Origin: Ditylenchus dipsaci
Taxonomy: Eukaryota > Nematoda > Chromadorea > Rhabditida > Anguinidae
Assembly (NCBI GenBank): GCA_004194705.1
Contig: SADC01000293.1
Span: 62,001-126,000 of the forward strand
Length of the DNA: 64,000 nucleotides
Direction of reading: 5' to 3'
In this document: one piece after another, positions 20,767-33,620 of the stretch
How positions within the stretch are numbered: the first letter of the stretch is position 1
Layout: each line of letters opens with the position of its first letter
Notes under the pieces: generated by a model
Seen by the model: only the letters and a program-made list of their open reading frames with translations
Databases searched by the model: none
What the model was told of the DNA's origin: nothing
Made by a program: the position numbers and the translations under genes

Positions 20767-21330
20767 CTGGAAAAGAAATCATAAACGCAATTTTTTATCA
20801 TTCCTATTTCACCACAGTCTATCTCGATAAAAAGCCAACAGAGCGTGTCGCTTAAGGCAGATTCACATGAGTGTCGACCTGAGTGTGAGATTTGCCGTGT
20901 TTTAACGCGGGAAGAGCTGTACTTTTTTCTTTACCGAATCTTTTTTCTGTTGGTACCATTTTGTAGTTTAGATCATAGTGACCGCGATAAGCAAAAATTG
21001 GACGGTGTCCAGTCCGCCGTCTTGACATTTTTCGCCGGTCGTTCGACCGGCCGTCCTTATTTTTTCGCGTTCGCCTGCCTTCCAACCAGCCGTCCTTTAA
21101 AAATTTTTTTTGCTGGCCTTTGGCCGGCCGTCCAATATTTCGCCATCCTCTGAAATTTAGCCCCGGCCCTCTACCGGCCGTCTAAAGTCATTTTTTTGAC
21201 GGCCTTCGGCCGGCGGTTTTTATTGCTGTGTACATGCTTTTCGTTTTTATAATCAGTGGTTAGAAATTTATTGTTAAAGTTTCAATTTCAGTATCAAAAA
21301 GAAAGATTGTTCAAGTGACCTACATTCTAA

Positions 21331-22181
21331 CACGGCGTGTCAAATCGGTCAAAACACCAAATCGACATTTTTCTTGTCAAGACAAAAATTTGAACACGAT
21401 TAAATTTGTAGTAACTTTCTCATATTTTCTCAACTTTGTATTCTTATTTGTAACTCATGCTTATATGTGTCCTATATGAGCTATTTTTAAATCAGTGGAT
21501 TGCCCAGGAATCGCTCTATCGATTGGTGAAAAAATTTACCTAATTTTATCAGAAATTCAAAGATTTTGAACAAATAGAAGTTTGAATTGGCGGTTGGCAG
21601 AGTCAGCTCGCCAACTTTAAATAGCTCGTTCTCAGTGATTTCTCCCGGAAAAATAATCTGTCCTACAGTTTTGTAGTATTTTCACCAGCTTTCTGCTGGT
21701 ATCTTTGTTTTTTCATATGAACACTTTATGCGGAGATCGAACAAGTTTTAGTAAATTTACACTTTTTAGGTATTTCAAGGGGTTTTGGCCTGCAACTCAG
21801 TCATGATCATTCTTAAACCCTGTGCTGATGGTCTTGTTGGATAGCCAAGAGACTGAAGATCATTTTGATACAAACTTGTAAATAAAACATGAAAAAATGG
21901 GGTAAAAAATAGGGTATGCACCCAGGCGGATTTGAACCTATGAACTAGACAATGCGTATATAAAAGTACGTCCTCCCTTTAAATAGGGAAATTGAATTCG
22001 AAGCAGACTTTTTAGACAAGAAGTATTCATAGAAATTATAACAAACAATCTTATGAATATTTAGTGCATAAAATTGAGCATATTTTTGTCAATGGTATTA
22101 AAAATGAAAAATAATTTTGAATTTTCATTAAAACAGAACGCCAAGCCCGATTTGGTCATTTGACGTGTTTGACACGCCGTG
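21331..22181. mobile_element. Nested element with CACGGCGTGTCAAA ends
   Basis: CACGGCGTGTCAAATCGG at the left pairs with GTGTTTGACACGCCGTG at the right. CTAA flanks both sides (21,327-21,330 and 22,182-22,185), which could be a 4-bp duplication or a 3-bp TAA of Harbinger type. No coding capacity is seen. Confidence 0.75.
21905..21965 (-). repeat. tRNA-like 3' half (B box), possible SINE
   Basis: On the minus strand CATAGGTTCAAATCCGCCTG fits a tRNA T arm and B box, and the flanking bases resemble an acceptor end. A matching 5' half is not evident. Confidence 0.3.
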
Positions 22182-22779
22182 CTAAGCTCTTTTACAAGAT
22201 TTTCATCCTGTGTGTTTTTATGTGCCAGTTTTACAGTTAAACTTTTGTCTTGCATAATAAAATTCACATTAGAAGATGGGTGTTTTCAAAATTGTTATTG
22301 CGATATACTACTTATCATTTTTTGGTCACATTTTTTTCACGCTATCCGGTCTGCTGGCCGTCTCAATTTTTCTTCACCAGCCGTCCGACCCTCCGTTTAA
22401 AAAGAACATTTAGACGGCCGTCGACCGGCCGTCCTTCGAAAAAAAAATTCGCCGGCATTCGGCCGGCCGTCCACTTTATTTTTGTCGTACGGCGGCCGTC
22501 CGACCGTCTTACTTTCCAGCGCCGTCCGGACGGAGACGCGGACGGGACGGCCCGGAGGACGGCGCGGTCACTATGGTTAAGATTCAGGGCTTCCAAATAA
22601 ACTATTGACAAGCAACATCTGATAAAGTTCGGGTAAAAATGCGTAGGTCCGCACTCAGGTCGACACTCGTCCGGATGTGAGCCTGAGTTTGATTCTGAGT
22701 GCGGATCTGAGCATTTTTACCCCAATTTTTTTTATCAGATGTTGCTTGTCAATGGTTCATTTTGAAGCCGTGAATTGAA

Positions 22780-22940
22780 AGGACATTACTTTTGCGCGCA
22801 GCGACACGCGCAAAATTGAATTGGCGAGAAACATTCTCTTTGGTCTCGCACTTTACTCTTTCCTATCGTTTGATGTGACTTCAAAGAGTACAGTGCGAGA
22901 CACAAAGAAGTGTCCCCAGCCAATTCAAACTTTGCACATG
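22780..22940. mobile_element. Hairpin MITE with GCGCGCA arms
   Basis: TTTTGCGCGCAGCGACACGCG pairs imperfectly with the right end GCCGTTGCGCGCAAAAAA. Inward, CTCGCACTTTACTCTTT pairs with AAAGAGTACAGTGCGAG. Confidence 0.7.
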
Positions 22941-23235
22941 CCGTTGCGCGCAAAAAATGGTATTTTAAGTAACGAAAGGATACTAATAGAAAAAAGTTTC
23001 AGTGAAGAAAAAAGTACAGCTCTTCCAGCGCTAAAAAACCCCAAATCTCATGCTCAGGTCGATACTCATTGTGCACGTACCTTTATCGGCAAACTCTTAC
23101 AGCAACCCTCGATATAGCATAGCCCAAAAGTTATCTAAAAAATAGAGGTAAAACTGTCAAAAGTGGATTGAGTAAAAGCAAAAATAAAAGTATATTGAGA
23201 GTCGACTGTATGAATACACAGCAAAATTTAAGGCT

Positions 23236-24046
23236 GGAGTTTAGAATGTGACCTTTTTCTAAAATGGTCAAAATCAGTTTTTTTAGTTGTGTAACATTGT
23301 AAAAAATGCTCAGCATTCATTTTTATTGTTGGGAAAGCAATTTTTCAAAAAAAAAAATTTTTGTTTTTTTAGTCAAAATTGAAAAATTTAAATTGGCGCC
23401 TTTTGAATTTAAAAGGGATAAGGGCTGTATTGGGAGGGGAAGGGAATAAAAGGGGGCCACTTTTATGGCAGAACATTATAAATTTGAATATCTATATTCT
23501 TCGACTGCCTCACCATGTTTTTCAACTGGGCCGTGGCAAAAAGATACTCTATATGCATTTTATGGTCAAGAGTACTTCTCGGAATCATGTCTAAGGTAGT
23601 GTGTGCGCGCATCTCTAACTCTCAAGCCCCCTGCGCCCCTTCGGGGGCGCAGGGGGCTTGGGGGCTTGGAGTTGAGATGCGCACACCCACATACCTTAGA
23701 CACAAATCATCGAAAGTGACTCTGGATGCATGAAAAGCATGCATACCAGATTTATTTATGCGGTAGGCCAGTATTCAAAACTATGTTCAACATCTTCTTG
23801 TTAGTGGGCCCTGTGTGATTAGTGGCCCCTTTTATTCCCTTCCCCTCCTATACAGCCCTTAATCCTTTTAAATTCAAAAGGCGCAATTTAAATTTTTCAA
23901 ATTTTGACTAAAAAAACAAAAATTTTTTTTTTGAAAATTGGCTTTCCCAACAATAAAAATGAATGCTGAGCATTTTTTACAATGTTACACAACTAAAAAA
24001 ACTGATTTTGACCATTTTTAGAAAAAGGTCACATTCTAAACTTTAG
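23236..24046. mobile_element. Large foldback element around hairpin copy 5
   Basis: Two arms of ~240 bases (23,236-23,475 and 23,805-24,046) are near-perfect inverted repeats, from GTTTAGAATGTGACCTTTTT to its complement. They also share a GGGAGGGGAAGGGAATAAAA block. The hairpin repeat (23,518-23,791) is the spacer. Confidence 0.9.
23518..23791 (+). repeat. Hairpin repeat, copy 5
   Basis: GTCTAAGG (~23,588) pairs with CCTTAGAC (~23,694). The inner stem is CTGCGCCCC-TTCG-GGGGCGCAG, a perfect helix closed by a TTCG loop. Confidence 0.9.
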
Positions 24047-24054
24047 CCAAATTT

Positions 24055-24215
24055 AATCCAGTGGAAGTCCAGCGATTGCCAGTGGAAGTACACCAAATTA
24101 TCAGTGAACCCCCATCGACTGCCAGTGGCAGTTTGATGGACTTCCATTGGCAATTGGTGGTGTACCACTGCAATTTGCTGGATCTACAGTGGCAATTCGA
24201 TGGACTTCCAAAAAA
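24055..24215. repeat. Inverted TGGACTTCCA/TGGAAGTCCA words
   Basis: Short words around CCAGTGGAAGTCCA, GCCAGTGG and their inverses alternate over 160 bases and form a degenerate palindromic array. Confidence 0.55.
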
Positions 24216-24219
24216 CGTG

Positions 24220-24890
24220 TTCAATCCCATGTGGGATCTAACTCATGACTCTAACTACTCGACTGACGTCTCATCGTCTAGGCACCATGTCGTTTTTAAT
24301 GGACGTGGTAAAAGTTGGTTTATATACCTTATTTCGTGCAATTGGAAGGCCAGATACAGTTTTCAATAAACCCTTTAAACTAATCCGTTTTCGTTGTGGT
24401 GTAGGCACCTGTGGGTAAATATTCAGTGTTTTTTACTTTGAAGCTGTTTACGAATCATTTTATCCGGAAGATTGAGCCCATTTAAAATTTGGCGCCGTTT
24501 CTTGTTCAGCCAGGAAACGGCGTAAAATTTTGGCCGTAAAATAGAGATGAAAAAATGGAAAAAATTTTTGATCTCGAAAAACCGTCGGTAAAAATCGGGA
24601 TCTTTGCGTTTTTTGTGACCAGACTGTACAGTATTCGAATTTTTTACGAAAAATGTCCTTCCCACACTTTTATTGACCGTTTCTATCGTTTGAACGGCCT
24701 AAAAATACTTAGACCTCGAAAAACAGCTTTTAAAAAAGAAAAATTATCAAAAGAAAAAAATTATGAATTTATAAAAAATTTGCTTTCACGACTTGTTTTC
24801 GCAGACACTCTATAGAGCCATCTAATATTTATATACACCAGTGTAAAGACATTTTCGTTGTCTTTGTTCTGGTAAAATAAATCATGGCAC
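24220..24890. other. Intron sequence, no gene seen
   Basis: Unique-looking AT-rich sequence between the foldback and the CTGGT-rich zone. No domain or TIR recognised. Confidence 0.4.
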
Positions 24891-25162
24891 TAATGATGAA
24901 CAATCCCTGACTGGTATGACTTAAAGTATGAAAGACTGGTTTGTAACGCTGGTCACGTCATGCAACGTTTGAGGCTGGTTACCATTCGTCCTGCTGGTCA
25001 CAAAAACAACAACTGGTGAGTTTCGAGGAGGCAGCTCAGCAAAGTATGACACTGTAAGTCGATTCTCCTTTAATTCTGGTTGCAATTTTTCCTGCAGAAA
25101 GAGCATATCTGTACGATATGCACAAACCACAGCAACTGGTGTTGAATTAGCTGGTAGGATAA

Positions 25163-25609
25163 TTAAAAGCCTGGTAGCTCAACTGCCACATTCTGTTGGG
25201 CTGAATTGAAGATCGTATCAGCGACACCATCTTCCTGGTTATTGTCCATATGGAGCAATGAAACTGGGTAGTCCTTCCTTGCGTTTATAAAAATTGTTGT
25301 AATAGGCTGGTAATCACTCGCTTTCAAAACTGGTTCACAAAACTGCTTATACCTACAATTAGAGATCAACTTACCAATAGCTGGATGACTGCACCGACTC
25401 TGCACCAAGACAACTAGTATGACCTCCTTGACCTGGTTATTTGCACAGTCATCAACGAACGAAGACCAACTCGACCATCGAGACCGATACGGCAATGAAT
25501 TAGCTGGTCCTAAAGAATGCTGGTCATTTGCAATCACTAATTGATGAATCTGGTTGCCTCGACTTGATCGACATAAAGCTGGATAGCGCGACATCACCTG
25601 CCTGGTCAA
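25163..25609 (-). other. 148-residue reading frame, unrecognised
   Basis: An uninterrupted frame rich in N, Q and S within the CTGGT-rich zone. I recognise no domain. It may be part of the retroelement whose integrase lies at 32.5-33.6 kb on the same strand, or a by-product of the repeated ACCAG word. Confidence 0.25.
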
Positions 25610-26702
25610 CTAAAATGTGAGTCACGTTATGAAACACTTCTGATATGTTCTCCGCCACAGCAATTGTCGCGATGACAGTGTGTGGTTGCTGGTTTGCAAT
25701 CAAAGTTTGAGTGATACCCGACTATAGATCATATTTCGGGGATGATTAGAAAGTAGTTTGATAACTTGTTAAAGAATCTAAAGTCTGGTTATTTAGGACC
25801 TTCATGTCTTTCCTATCATTATGTCTGGTTATCAACCTCTGGATATTCCTAAACACACCCAAATTGGCTTCGGATCGCATTCCCTCTCACTTCCCTCTGG
25901 TTAACGTCTTGAGCTTAATGCGAAAATTCTGCTCGGCTTCAAGTCGGAGAATAGCTTGTCATTCATATGACTATCCAACTCTGCCCTGGAATAAACAAAA
26001 CTCTTGTCACTGGGTAGCAAGATCGAAATTCTGGTATGAGATTTATAAAGACTGGTTAAACCTTGCAAAGTAAGGCACAAAAGTCTGGGTTTTCCAGTTC
26101 TGGTCCCCATCAATGGCGACCACTGGCAACTCTGGTAGAAAATCTGGGTAAGAACAGTCTCATGTTCATGCGGAGGTTAAATCATATACCGAGGTTACAT
26201 CATGGTTTACATCATAGAAAGTTCTAAAGGTTTATTGTACTAAACACACGGTTTATTGTACCAAACCAATCATTACTCATAAACTCACTAGAACGAACTC
26301 ACTAGAAATAGACTGGTTATTAGCCACGTAAGATCTGGAAAGTCCCGCGAGTAGATCTGGATAGCCCACACTTCTTTATGGTCAACGACTTCGATCTGGT
26401 TCGGCGCACAATTGCAAGCTGGGTACCGGCGCTCTTGATTTTTTCACTGGCTGGCCACACTGCACAACAGCTTGACTGGCTATGACACGATTCGTCTCCT
26501 GGTCGACGCATTCTTCGATCAACGTATCCAATGCTGGTTCGACAAGTGGCGATTGGCATGACTCTTTATTGGACTGGTTGAGAAGACGCGAACAACGTCT
26601 CCGATGAAGTACTGGGTAGCATACTCAAGTCCGTCATGGCATGAATATTGCAAAAAAACTAGCAATGATTCCGTTCTGCCTGGTAATGCGATCCACCAAC
26701 CG

Positions 26703-29088
26703 TTATAAGAAAAAATACGGGTCGCAAAAATTGGGTCGGAAAAGATCGGGTCAGAAAAATCGGGTCGGAAAAAATCGGGTCGGAAAAAAATCGGGTCGGA
26801 AAAAAATCGGGTCGGAAAAATCGGGTCACTAGATATTTTTAAATTCATTTTAAATGAAGCACATATGTTTAATTTTACATGATACTTAAATTGGCATCGG
26901 GGGCCTCTTATTTATTATCAACTTTTTCTCTTAGGCAACGCTAAGGCATGGACTAGGACAGTGCAAATCATGATAAAATCAAGCATCTGTGTCAAATCAT
27001 ACTGGTCTTTTGTGGGTATCTAAGTAGTCAATGTGCTTTTGAAGTAAATAAGTGCCCACAGATTCTGTTTTCAAATCATTTATGTTTTCTCTGTTATGTT
27101 TGCGTGTTGTGATGGTTCCATCAACTTATTTTTTATGTTCATGCTATTAAGCAATGCAAAATAATAAAGGCAAGCCAGCAGTTTTATGCAACGGATTCGT
27201 TAGTGCAAAGCAAAGAAATGCAGATGGTCTTCGACAATACTGGGGTGCCCTTTGGAGAAATCAGGCTGTCTCGGCCGAGCAATTTCAAGTGTTGGCTCAA
27301 TGGTTCTCAGGCAAACAGTTCCACACAATATTCATGCACATAGTCTGATAGATGTGAAGATCAGCTGCTCAAATATTTTTCTGTTACTTATTCTTTTATT
27401 TAAGAAAAGACAAACGATTACTGCATGAAGGAAGCGGCTAAAACTGATCTCGCTATTAGTACAGCGCAAATTCTGGCAACGGCAAAATCTTTCTTAGTGA
27501 AATAGAAATAGAATCGTTGAAAGGACGTCAACTGGAAAAGACGATAACAAATGCTCGCAAACCGATGGGAGGTGCTGATGTGGACAAGCCACTGGTTGAA
27601 ATGACGCTCAATGAAGAATATTTTCTAACCAAATCAGGTGACCGTTTTCTACTTTTCGATTCAAGGTATTCACACAACCAGAATTGCCCGTCATCTTAAT
27701 CTTTGCTTCCGATCGTGGACTTGATTGCTGCGCCTGTACGAACTGGAGCATTGATGGCACATTCTTCTGTTGTCCAAAGAACCTTTGCACAACTCTTAAC
27801 AATCAAAGTCTTCAAGGGTGCTTCTACTCTACCTGCTGTCTTCGTCCTACTTCCAGACAAGAAGAAGTAACGTACAAGCGCGCCTTCGATTCTCTTTTCG
27901 ATAGTCTACCAATGGTGTTTGTCAGGTATATTTTTGGAGAAGTTGATTTAGTAAAGCTATTTCGTTTTAGATTTTGAACTTGCACCTGTGAACGTTCTAA
28001 AGCAACGATTTCCTTTTGCGTCCTAGACTTTTTGCTCATTCCACATGTGTCAGAACCTCTTTCGAAATTTGCAGCAGAAAGGACTGGTCGATCTTTATCA
28101 GACATTGGCTGTTAAAGTGCTTCTTCGATCGTTAACGCTCTCGCCTACCTTCCACACAATGAAGTTTCTGTTGGTTTCGACAAGTTGGATCCTGTTTGGA
28201 GAGAAAATAACTAATGGCGTCATTCCTGAAAACAAATGTGAAGCTCTCCGAGGTATTTATTATTAACATTGTTACTTCCTATGTTGTTTGTTTTTACAGA
28301 ATACATAGCGAATATCAAGCGAACTTATGTTGGTCGCAAGAATGGTGAAGTTGCAACTTATCCGATTAAGTCGTGGAACTGCTGGTCCTCGGTTGTGAAC
28401 AATTTGCCGCGTACCAACAATGGCTATCAAAGGATGGCACAAGGAGTTCAACAAGCGATTTTCGAAAAGAAACCTCAACTTGAGTCATTTCATTGTGCAA
28501 CTCAGGAAGAAAAAATGCAACTTGGCAATGGTGAGTAGGTATGACTTTTGATTATTTCACAGTTAAAGCTTTTTGATTTTATAAATACAGCAATCCAGGT
28601 CGACAAAAGCCGTGAATTCTGAGCTGCAAATATTTAAGCTGATCAATGATGCAGTGAAGTTCTTTCATCTCCGAGAGCGTGTTCCTTCCTGCGTCGAATC
28701 CAGTATCAACTAGCAAATTTATATACAGCCATTTCAGCGGAAGTTGTTCAAGTGGAGGAAGTGCCCGAGGAAGTTCACGTGAATGAAGAACAAGTCCTTG
28801 AAGAAAGTTAATCCGAACTATTATTTTGATGCAACTTTGAATGTTTACAGCCGTAGATTCTTGAATGTTGTTGTCCACACAATAGTTATTACACACAGTG
28901 ATGTTTACAATTCCACACAATAAAATTGTCCTCGATGTTTTTTATGTCCTTTGCTTGTATTTAAATTCTAATTTGCGAATTCTAATTGAAAAAAATATGT
29001 GACCCGATTTTTCCGACCCGATTTTTGCGACCGATTTTTCTGACCCGATTTTTCCGACCCGATTTTGCGACCCGATTTTTTCTTATAA
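26703..29088 (+). mobile_element. MULE DNA transposon with GGTCGGAAAAATCG-array TIRs
   Basis: The tips TTATAAGAAAAAATACGGG and CCCGATTTTTTCTTATAA are inverted. Inside them the left array (26,716-26,826) and right array (28,998-29,075) are runs of GGGTCGGAAAAATC. The flanks CACCAACCG and CACCAACAC match at 7 of 9 bases, fitting the 9-bp duplication of Mutator-like elements. It interrupts the CTGGT-rich zone and carries a broken MULE transposase. Confidence 0.85.
27154..28535 (+). pseudogene. MULE transposase with FLYWCH-like finger, broken
   Basis: Order on the plus strand: a zinc-finger start (KGKPAVLCNGF, QYW, then in the next frame SGCLGRAISS and TVPHNIHAH), compatible with FLYWCH. The catalytic region begins WSIDGTFFCCP (~27,740), the usual DGTF of MULE enzymes, followed by AQLLTIKVFKGASTLPAVF and TYKRAFDSLFDSLP. 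A CxxH-type block (FHMCQNLFRNLQQKGLVDLY) lies near 28,040-28,100. After a GT-AG intron come IKRTYVGRKN, PIKSWNCWS and LPRTNNGYQR (~28,300-28,440), which match the MULE C-terminal half. Several frameshifts divide the blocks. Introns near 27,926-27,970 and 28,250-28,300 are plausible. Confidence 0.85.
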
Positions 29089-30134
29089 CCACCAACACGC
29101 CTAGAGCTGTTTTTGAGGCAGCATCCATAATGACGTAGGTGCAATTTACTGGGGAGCGCAACTGCTCTTCTAATCTGGTCAGCCACATAATCTGGTTGCT
29201 TTCGCTTGTCCGGAAAGGAAAGACCTCTCGGACTCGCGAACGATCCGCTTGATGAGGCAAACACCCTCACGAGAACGACTGGTTGATCTCCGACTTCGAG
29301 CAGAAGTAAGAGCTCGTATGTTCTGACGTCCACTAGTACTGATTCGATACTGGTTAGGACGTCCAAACACACTGGTTGCTCAGAAATAACTGGTCGATTC
29401 TGGTTGAAAATCGGAACAGCAAATTCCTCACTAGCATCACTGGTTTTGCAAATTCTAGTAAACGCACTAGTGCTAAACTAGTAGAATTTCTGGTCATGTT
29501 CATCAACGTAGCCACCTCTTCAGCAGTGTAAAGCTGCTGAGTAGGTTCAAAGCCGGTTGGACGAACTAATCTGGCCACGCAACTGGCGATTGCGAATAGC
29601 TTGACCGCCAGTTGAGAAGACTGGTTCAAATTCTGGTTAGCAGGCATGCTAGCTGCGAAATTTTGGTTAGGCTGGTTACCAAAGAACAAACCTGGGTAGC
29701 GATTCCTGATCCGGTAATGCTGGTCAAATCGGCCGGATCCTGCAACGCAGGTCCACCACAGTTGCTCGACATCTTAAGCGGAAGCTTGAGAGCGAGAAAA
29801 ACTAAAAAATAAGTAAATAAATAACTCAATTTAATTATTCTAAACGAATCAATAGAGCAAGCAAACTGTAAACACAAGTCCTGGTTTAATAATGCTAGTG
29901 CATAAAGCTGGTGTGAGGACTGGTTGCAGTGTAAATACTGGTTACTGGTATGAAGAAAATCTGGTAACTGCAAATTAATATCGTACAAGTTTGCAAGAAA
30001 AAGACTCGAGCAAAAATGCATACAAAATAATGACTGCAGAACTAATTAAATAAAACTGGCTAGGAAATCTTACATGTATTTTTGGCGCGAATTCAAAATA
30101 GTAATTTTTGAATTTAGCCAAATTCTGGTATTTA

Positions 30135-30375
30135 CCGTATATGCTCTATTAATTAGACACCTCCTAAGTTCAAAATCGTGTTTTTGGCATTGGTGTTTTG
30201 ACCCATTTTTGATCACTTCTCTCAGGCAAGTTACCAACCATTTGATAGCTCATCTTTCTAGCTACAAATGGGTGGTAACTTGCCTGAGAGAAGTGATTAA
30301 AAAGTAGGTCAAAAACACAATGCCAAAAACACGATTTTGAACTTAGGGGGTGTCTAATTAATAGAGCATATACGG
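30135..30375. mobile_element. Hairpin MITE, CCGTATATGCTC ends
   Basis: CCGTATATGCTCTATTAATT at the left and its exact inverse at the right, with TA on both sides. Almost the whole element pairs, for example AGGCAAGTTACCA with TGGTAACTTGCCT. Relatives: 45,640-45,811 and 57,863-58,055. Confidence 0.9.
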
Positions 30376-30479
30376 TATGACTATGAAGTCCTGGTTTTTG
30401 GACTTTTTATGTCCTGAATCAGGGTGTGGAACCGTGCCGGCACGGCAAGCCTATTTGGCGCCAAAACCCAAAATAGCGG

Positions 30480-30800
30480 CAATTGCCGAAATCCGTTTGA
30501 AATCTTTTTTTAAACGGCAAATTCTAAAATCCGTTTGAAATGATTTTTGCAACGGCAAATTCTAAAATCCGTTTGAAATGATTTTTGCAAACGGCAAATT
30601 CTAAAATCCGTTTGAAATGATTTTTGCAAACGGCAAATCTAAAATCCGTTAAAAATATTTTTTGCAAACGGCATTTGACAAAATCCATTAAGAATCTTTT
30701 TGCAAACGGCATTTTCCAAAATCCGTTGGAAATCTTTTTTGCAAACGGCATTTGCCATAATCCGTTTTCTGCCGGCGTTTGCCAAAATGCGTTTAGATTT
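30480..30800 (+). repeat. AAACGGCAAATTCTAAAATCC tandem array
   Basis: About eight units of ~37 bases: CCGTTTGAAATGATTTTTGC, then AAACGGCA and a short spacer. It is preceded by CAGGGTGTGGAACCGTGCCG (30,419), which resembles a hAT end. No partner array is found, so it may be a solo end. Confidence 0.8.
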
Positions 30801-31469
30801 CAGCCAGATGGCGGCATTTGCGGGCATCTGTGCCGCATGCATTCGTTAAACTTCTAATATTGAAAAGTTAAAAAAATAGTTTTAGAAAGCAAAATCTTGT
30901 AATGGCTAAAAAAATCTTGTAAGTGCAATGTCGACGTGACCAAAAAGAGCAGCACAATGGAAAGTCATCTCCAAAGTCAGCACAACATGTCTACATGGTA
31001 TATATGAAAGCCAAGGCAGCGTCTAAAAACTTAAAGAAGTAAGTCTATTTACGGTCCTTAGCCCGGCCCCGATGTTATTCAGCCCAGGTAGTTGGGCGGG
31101 AAGGAGGCCAACTGCCTGTTATAGTATTCTTTTCTTTAATCGAAATTCAGGGGTGTCAATCTTCAAATGGACCATCTCTTTGCTCGTGTTCTCAGTTTGC
31201 CGACAATTTCTCTAAAGTTTGCTTTCCAAAGTAGTAAGGATTTTATAACTTCTTTTGTAAAATATTCCTGAAAAGCCTATTTTCATGTTCCTCTGCACCA
31301 AAAGTCAATTGAAGACAGCGCAAAGCACAACAGAGCTTAGCACTAATTCTTTTCAAGCTTTCATGGCAGTGGCAAGGCAGAAACTTCATACAGAACAGCA
31401 CAGCAATCGGCTACTGTTATCTTAGGCACTCCCGGAACTAAGTCTATGGTTCTCAAGGTGGTCGAAAAG

Positions 31470-31737
31470 CTTCGAAACACTCCACGTGACCCGGTCATCT
31501 TACGGATCCGATAATATCTTTGACATCGTGCAAAGACAAGGTAGGAAAATGCATAAGAGTATCTATTCGAATTTTTATTCGATTTCAGGAAACGAAAATC
31601 TCATTCGCTACTGTTTGGCAATGCTGGCTGTGCCTGCAACTGGAAGTCCCGTGGAACGTGTCTGGAGCATTGCTGGCTTGATGACGAATGGGACTCGCAC
31701 AAGAACTGAAGAGCTTTACTCAATTGCAAAATTCTAG
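31470..31737 (+). pseudogene. hAT transposase C-terminal dimerisation fragment
   Basis: Two exon pieces are joined by a GT-AG intron (GTAGGAAAAT ... GATTTCAG). The second reads GNENLIRYCLAMLAVPATGS then PVERVWSIAGLM and stops at TAG. This is the classic hAT dimerisation motif (LA ... AVPATSxxxERVFS). No catalytic domain is seen upstream. Confidence 0.85.
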
Positions 31738-32517
31738 TCTATTACAATTGTTCACTTCTTTTCGGTACCTAGTGTTTTCTTTTGCTTCTTTTTGTTCTCG
31801 ATGAAATAAATACATAGAACTGTTTTATTCTTTTAAAACATGAAAGTATGAGGGGATCGTAGTTTAGCAATATACTGTTTTGAGTAGGATAAATGATATT
31901 GAGCATAAAATTTCGGTTAGATAAAAATTAATGGAGCACCAAAATTAATGGAGCATTAATTTTTCGGTGATGCACAATGCTTGGATATCTGGGTTAATTT
32001 CTACCTTGTGACCCACAAAAAAGTCTGGGCAGCTACTTCTACTACTTTCTACTTCTTCTCTTTCCAGTAATTAAATAAAAATGTCCGTAACTCGGCTCAG
32101 AGTAATCAAACTGAGACAATCTTTTTTAAACGAAATGGTAGAAACAGGGCTTTCAAATGAGTTGTCGTACAAAAAATTTCAATGAATATAAAAAAAGTTA
32201 CGGGCAAAACAAATATGGGTAAAAAAGTTGGATCACCCTGTACATCCTTCATAACTGGTTGCTGAACTGCTATTATGGCATCCAAACCTGGTAGCTCATC
32301 CGGATCGTCGACACTAGATAGATTCGCTCGCTTGCTCTGGTCGGCTCTTTCTCTGGTTTTATGCAATCCTGGATAAAGACATCTTGCCTGCAAATCTAGT
32401 TATCCTATAAAGAGCTTTCCACCCATGTGGAACTTGTAAGATTACCCTGGTTTGTGTGCGTGATCTCGCTTTAACACGAGCTCACCTGATTGCAAATCTG
32501 AAAATCTGGTTTTCCTG

Positions 32518-33620
32518 TCATACTGGGCTTTGAACAACTTCGCACTGGTCATTGAATTTTCCGCAGTTAACTCCAAGCCTTCTGGAGCCCACTGAATGTT
32601 TTGCCCGAAGCTGGCTCACATCAGTATCAGTCACAACATCTCGGCGTGGCTGCAGAATACTATCAGCTGGGTGTCGAGGCTGACGATCAAACATCAAGAA
32701 GAATGGTGTCTCGCCTGTAGTCTGGTGTAAGCTGGTATTATAAGCAAAACTGGTCGCCGGAATCATCTCATCAAAATTTTCACTAGTCATAAATCTGCTT
32801 TTCGCCATCATATCCTGGTATGTTTGGGAATGTCCGCTCCGTCGCATCATTCTCGCTGAATGATACGGCGTAGTAGACACTTTCTTAAGAGCTAGCAAAT
32901 GAGACAGCTTCTGAAAAATGTTCCGAAGTAAATGCCGAAGCATTATCCGTTATAATTTTTTCTGAGCAGCCGTAAATAGTATGCACTGGTTAAGAATAGC
33001 TTCAGCCAAAGTTGTAGCCGTGGCATCTGGTACTGGTACGGATATGACATATTTAGTGAACCAACAAATCATGTTCATAATATGCCTGTTTCCAAATCTG
33101 GCTATCGGGAACGGACCGCAGAGGATATACCACTTGTAATGTATTTTACATCTGGTTGGCTTTCGCTGCTGACAAACTGGGCACTCTTTACACCATCTGG
33201 CTAGATCAGAAAGCATCCCTTTCCAAAATACTGGTTAGTCTTTTTAATTGTCTTCCAGAACTGGTATGACCGCCCCTAATTCTGACTCATGAAACTGGTA
33301 GACACCTCCTTACGCATAGAGACTGGTACGCAAATCTGGTCAAACTGGTAATCGTTACCTTTAGGCATCGAGATATAGTTGGATATCTCGCACTGGTTAG
33401 CGTACCATAGACCACAGACAAAGCAATTGGATCTTCTGGCACCTTGCTGGTTATCAAGAATTCACGCACTGGTCTTAGTTCGGGACAACCTCTTAACGCT
33501 TGACGCTCTGCTTTCTGGTATGTGATAAATCGTCTTTGCCTTGCGCTCGAGAGACTGAACTGATTCGACCATAACGGACTGGTTATTGACGGCACTGCTA
33601 AATTTGATTGAAAACTGGTC
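32518..33620 (-). pseudogene. Ty3/gypsy integrase region of pol, decayed
   Basis: On the minus strand, MLSDLARWCKECPVCQQRKP (~33,155-33,216) is the integrase zinc-finger end. A core stretch follows: CWFTKYVISVPVPDATATTL ending near 32,990, then STTPYHSA (~32,870) and TSFAYNTSLHQTTGETPFFL (~32,690-32,760). Upstream at ~33,290-33,600 is the linker before the integrase (LWSNQFSLSSARQRR). Frameshifts and lost residues show it is inactive. Reverse transcriptase is not recognisable nearby. It is antisense to the 15.2-17.6 kb retroelement and lies in the CTGGT-rich zone. Confidence 0.8.

Larger units (their letters stand above)
20967..22575. mobile_element. Element with GGCCGGCCGTCC-array TIRs, hAT-like
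   Basis: The tips CATAGTGACCGCG and CGCGGTCACTATG are inverted. Inside each tip is a ~200-base array of GC-rich units such as GACCGGCCGTCC and GGCCGGCCGTCC. The flanks GTTTAGAT and GTTAAGAT could be an imperfect 8-bp duplication, which would fit hAT. No transposase is seen, and a further element is nested inside. Confidence 0.75.
20848..23095. mobile_element. Composite inverted-repeat element holding nested insertions
   Basis: Outer arms pair: ~20,850-20,940 (gagtgtcgacctgagtgtgagattt ... gggaagagctgtacttttttct) with ~22,998-23,085. Within it lie a hAT-like element (20,967-22,575) and a hairpin MITE (22,780-22,940). All are in the 16.7-kb intron of the MLT-10-like gene. Confidence 0.6.

Noticed and set aside
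22250..22611. Arginine/proline-rich frames of 82-116 residues
   Set aside because: They are products of the GGCCGGCCGTCC array at the end of 20,967-22,575.
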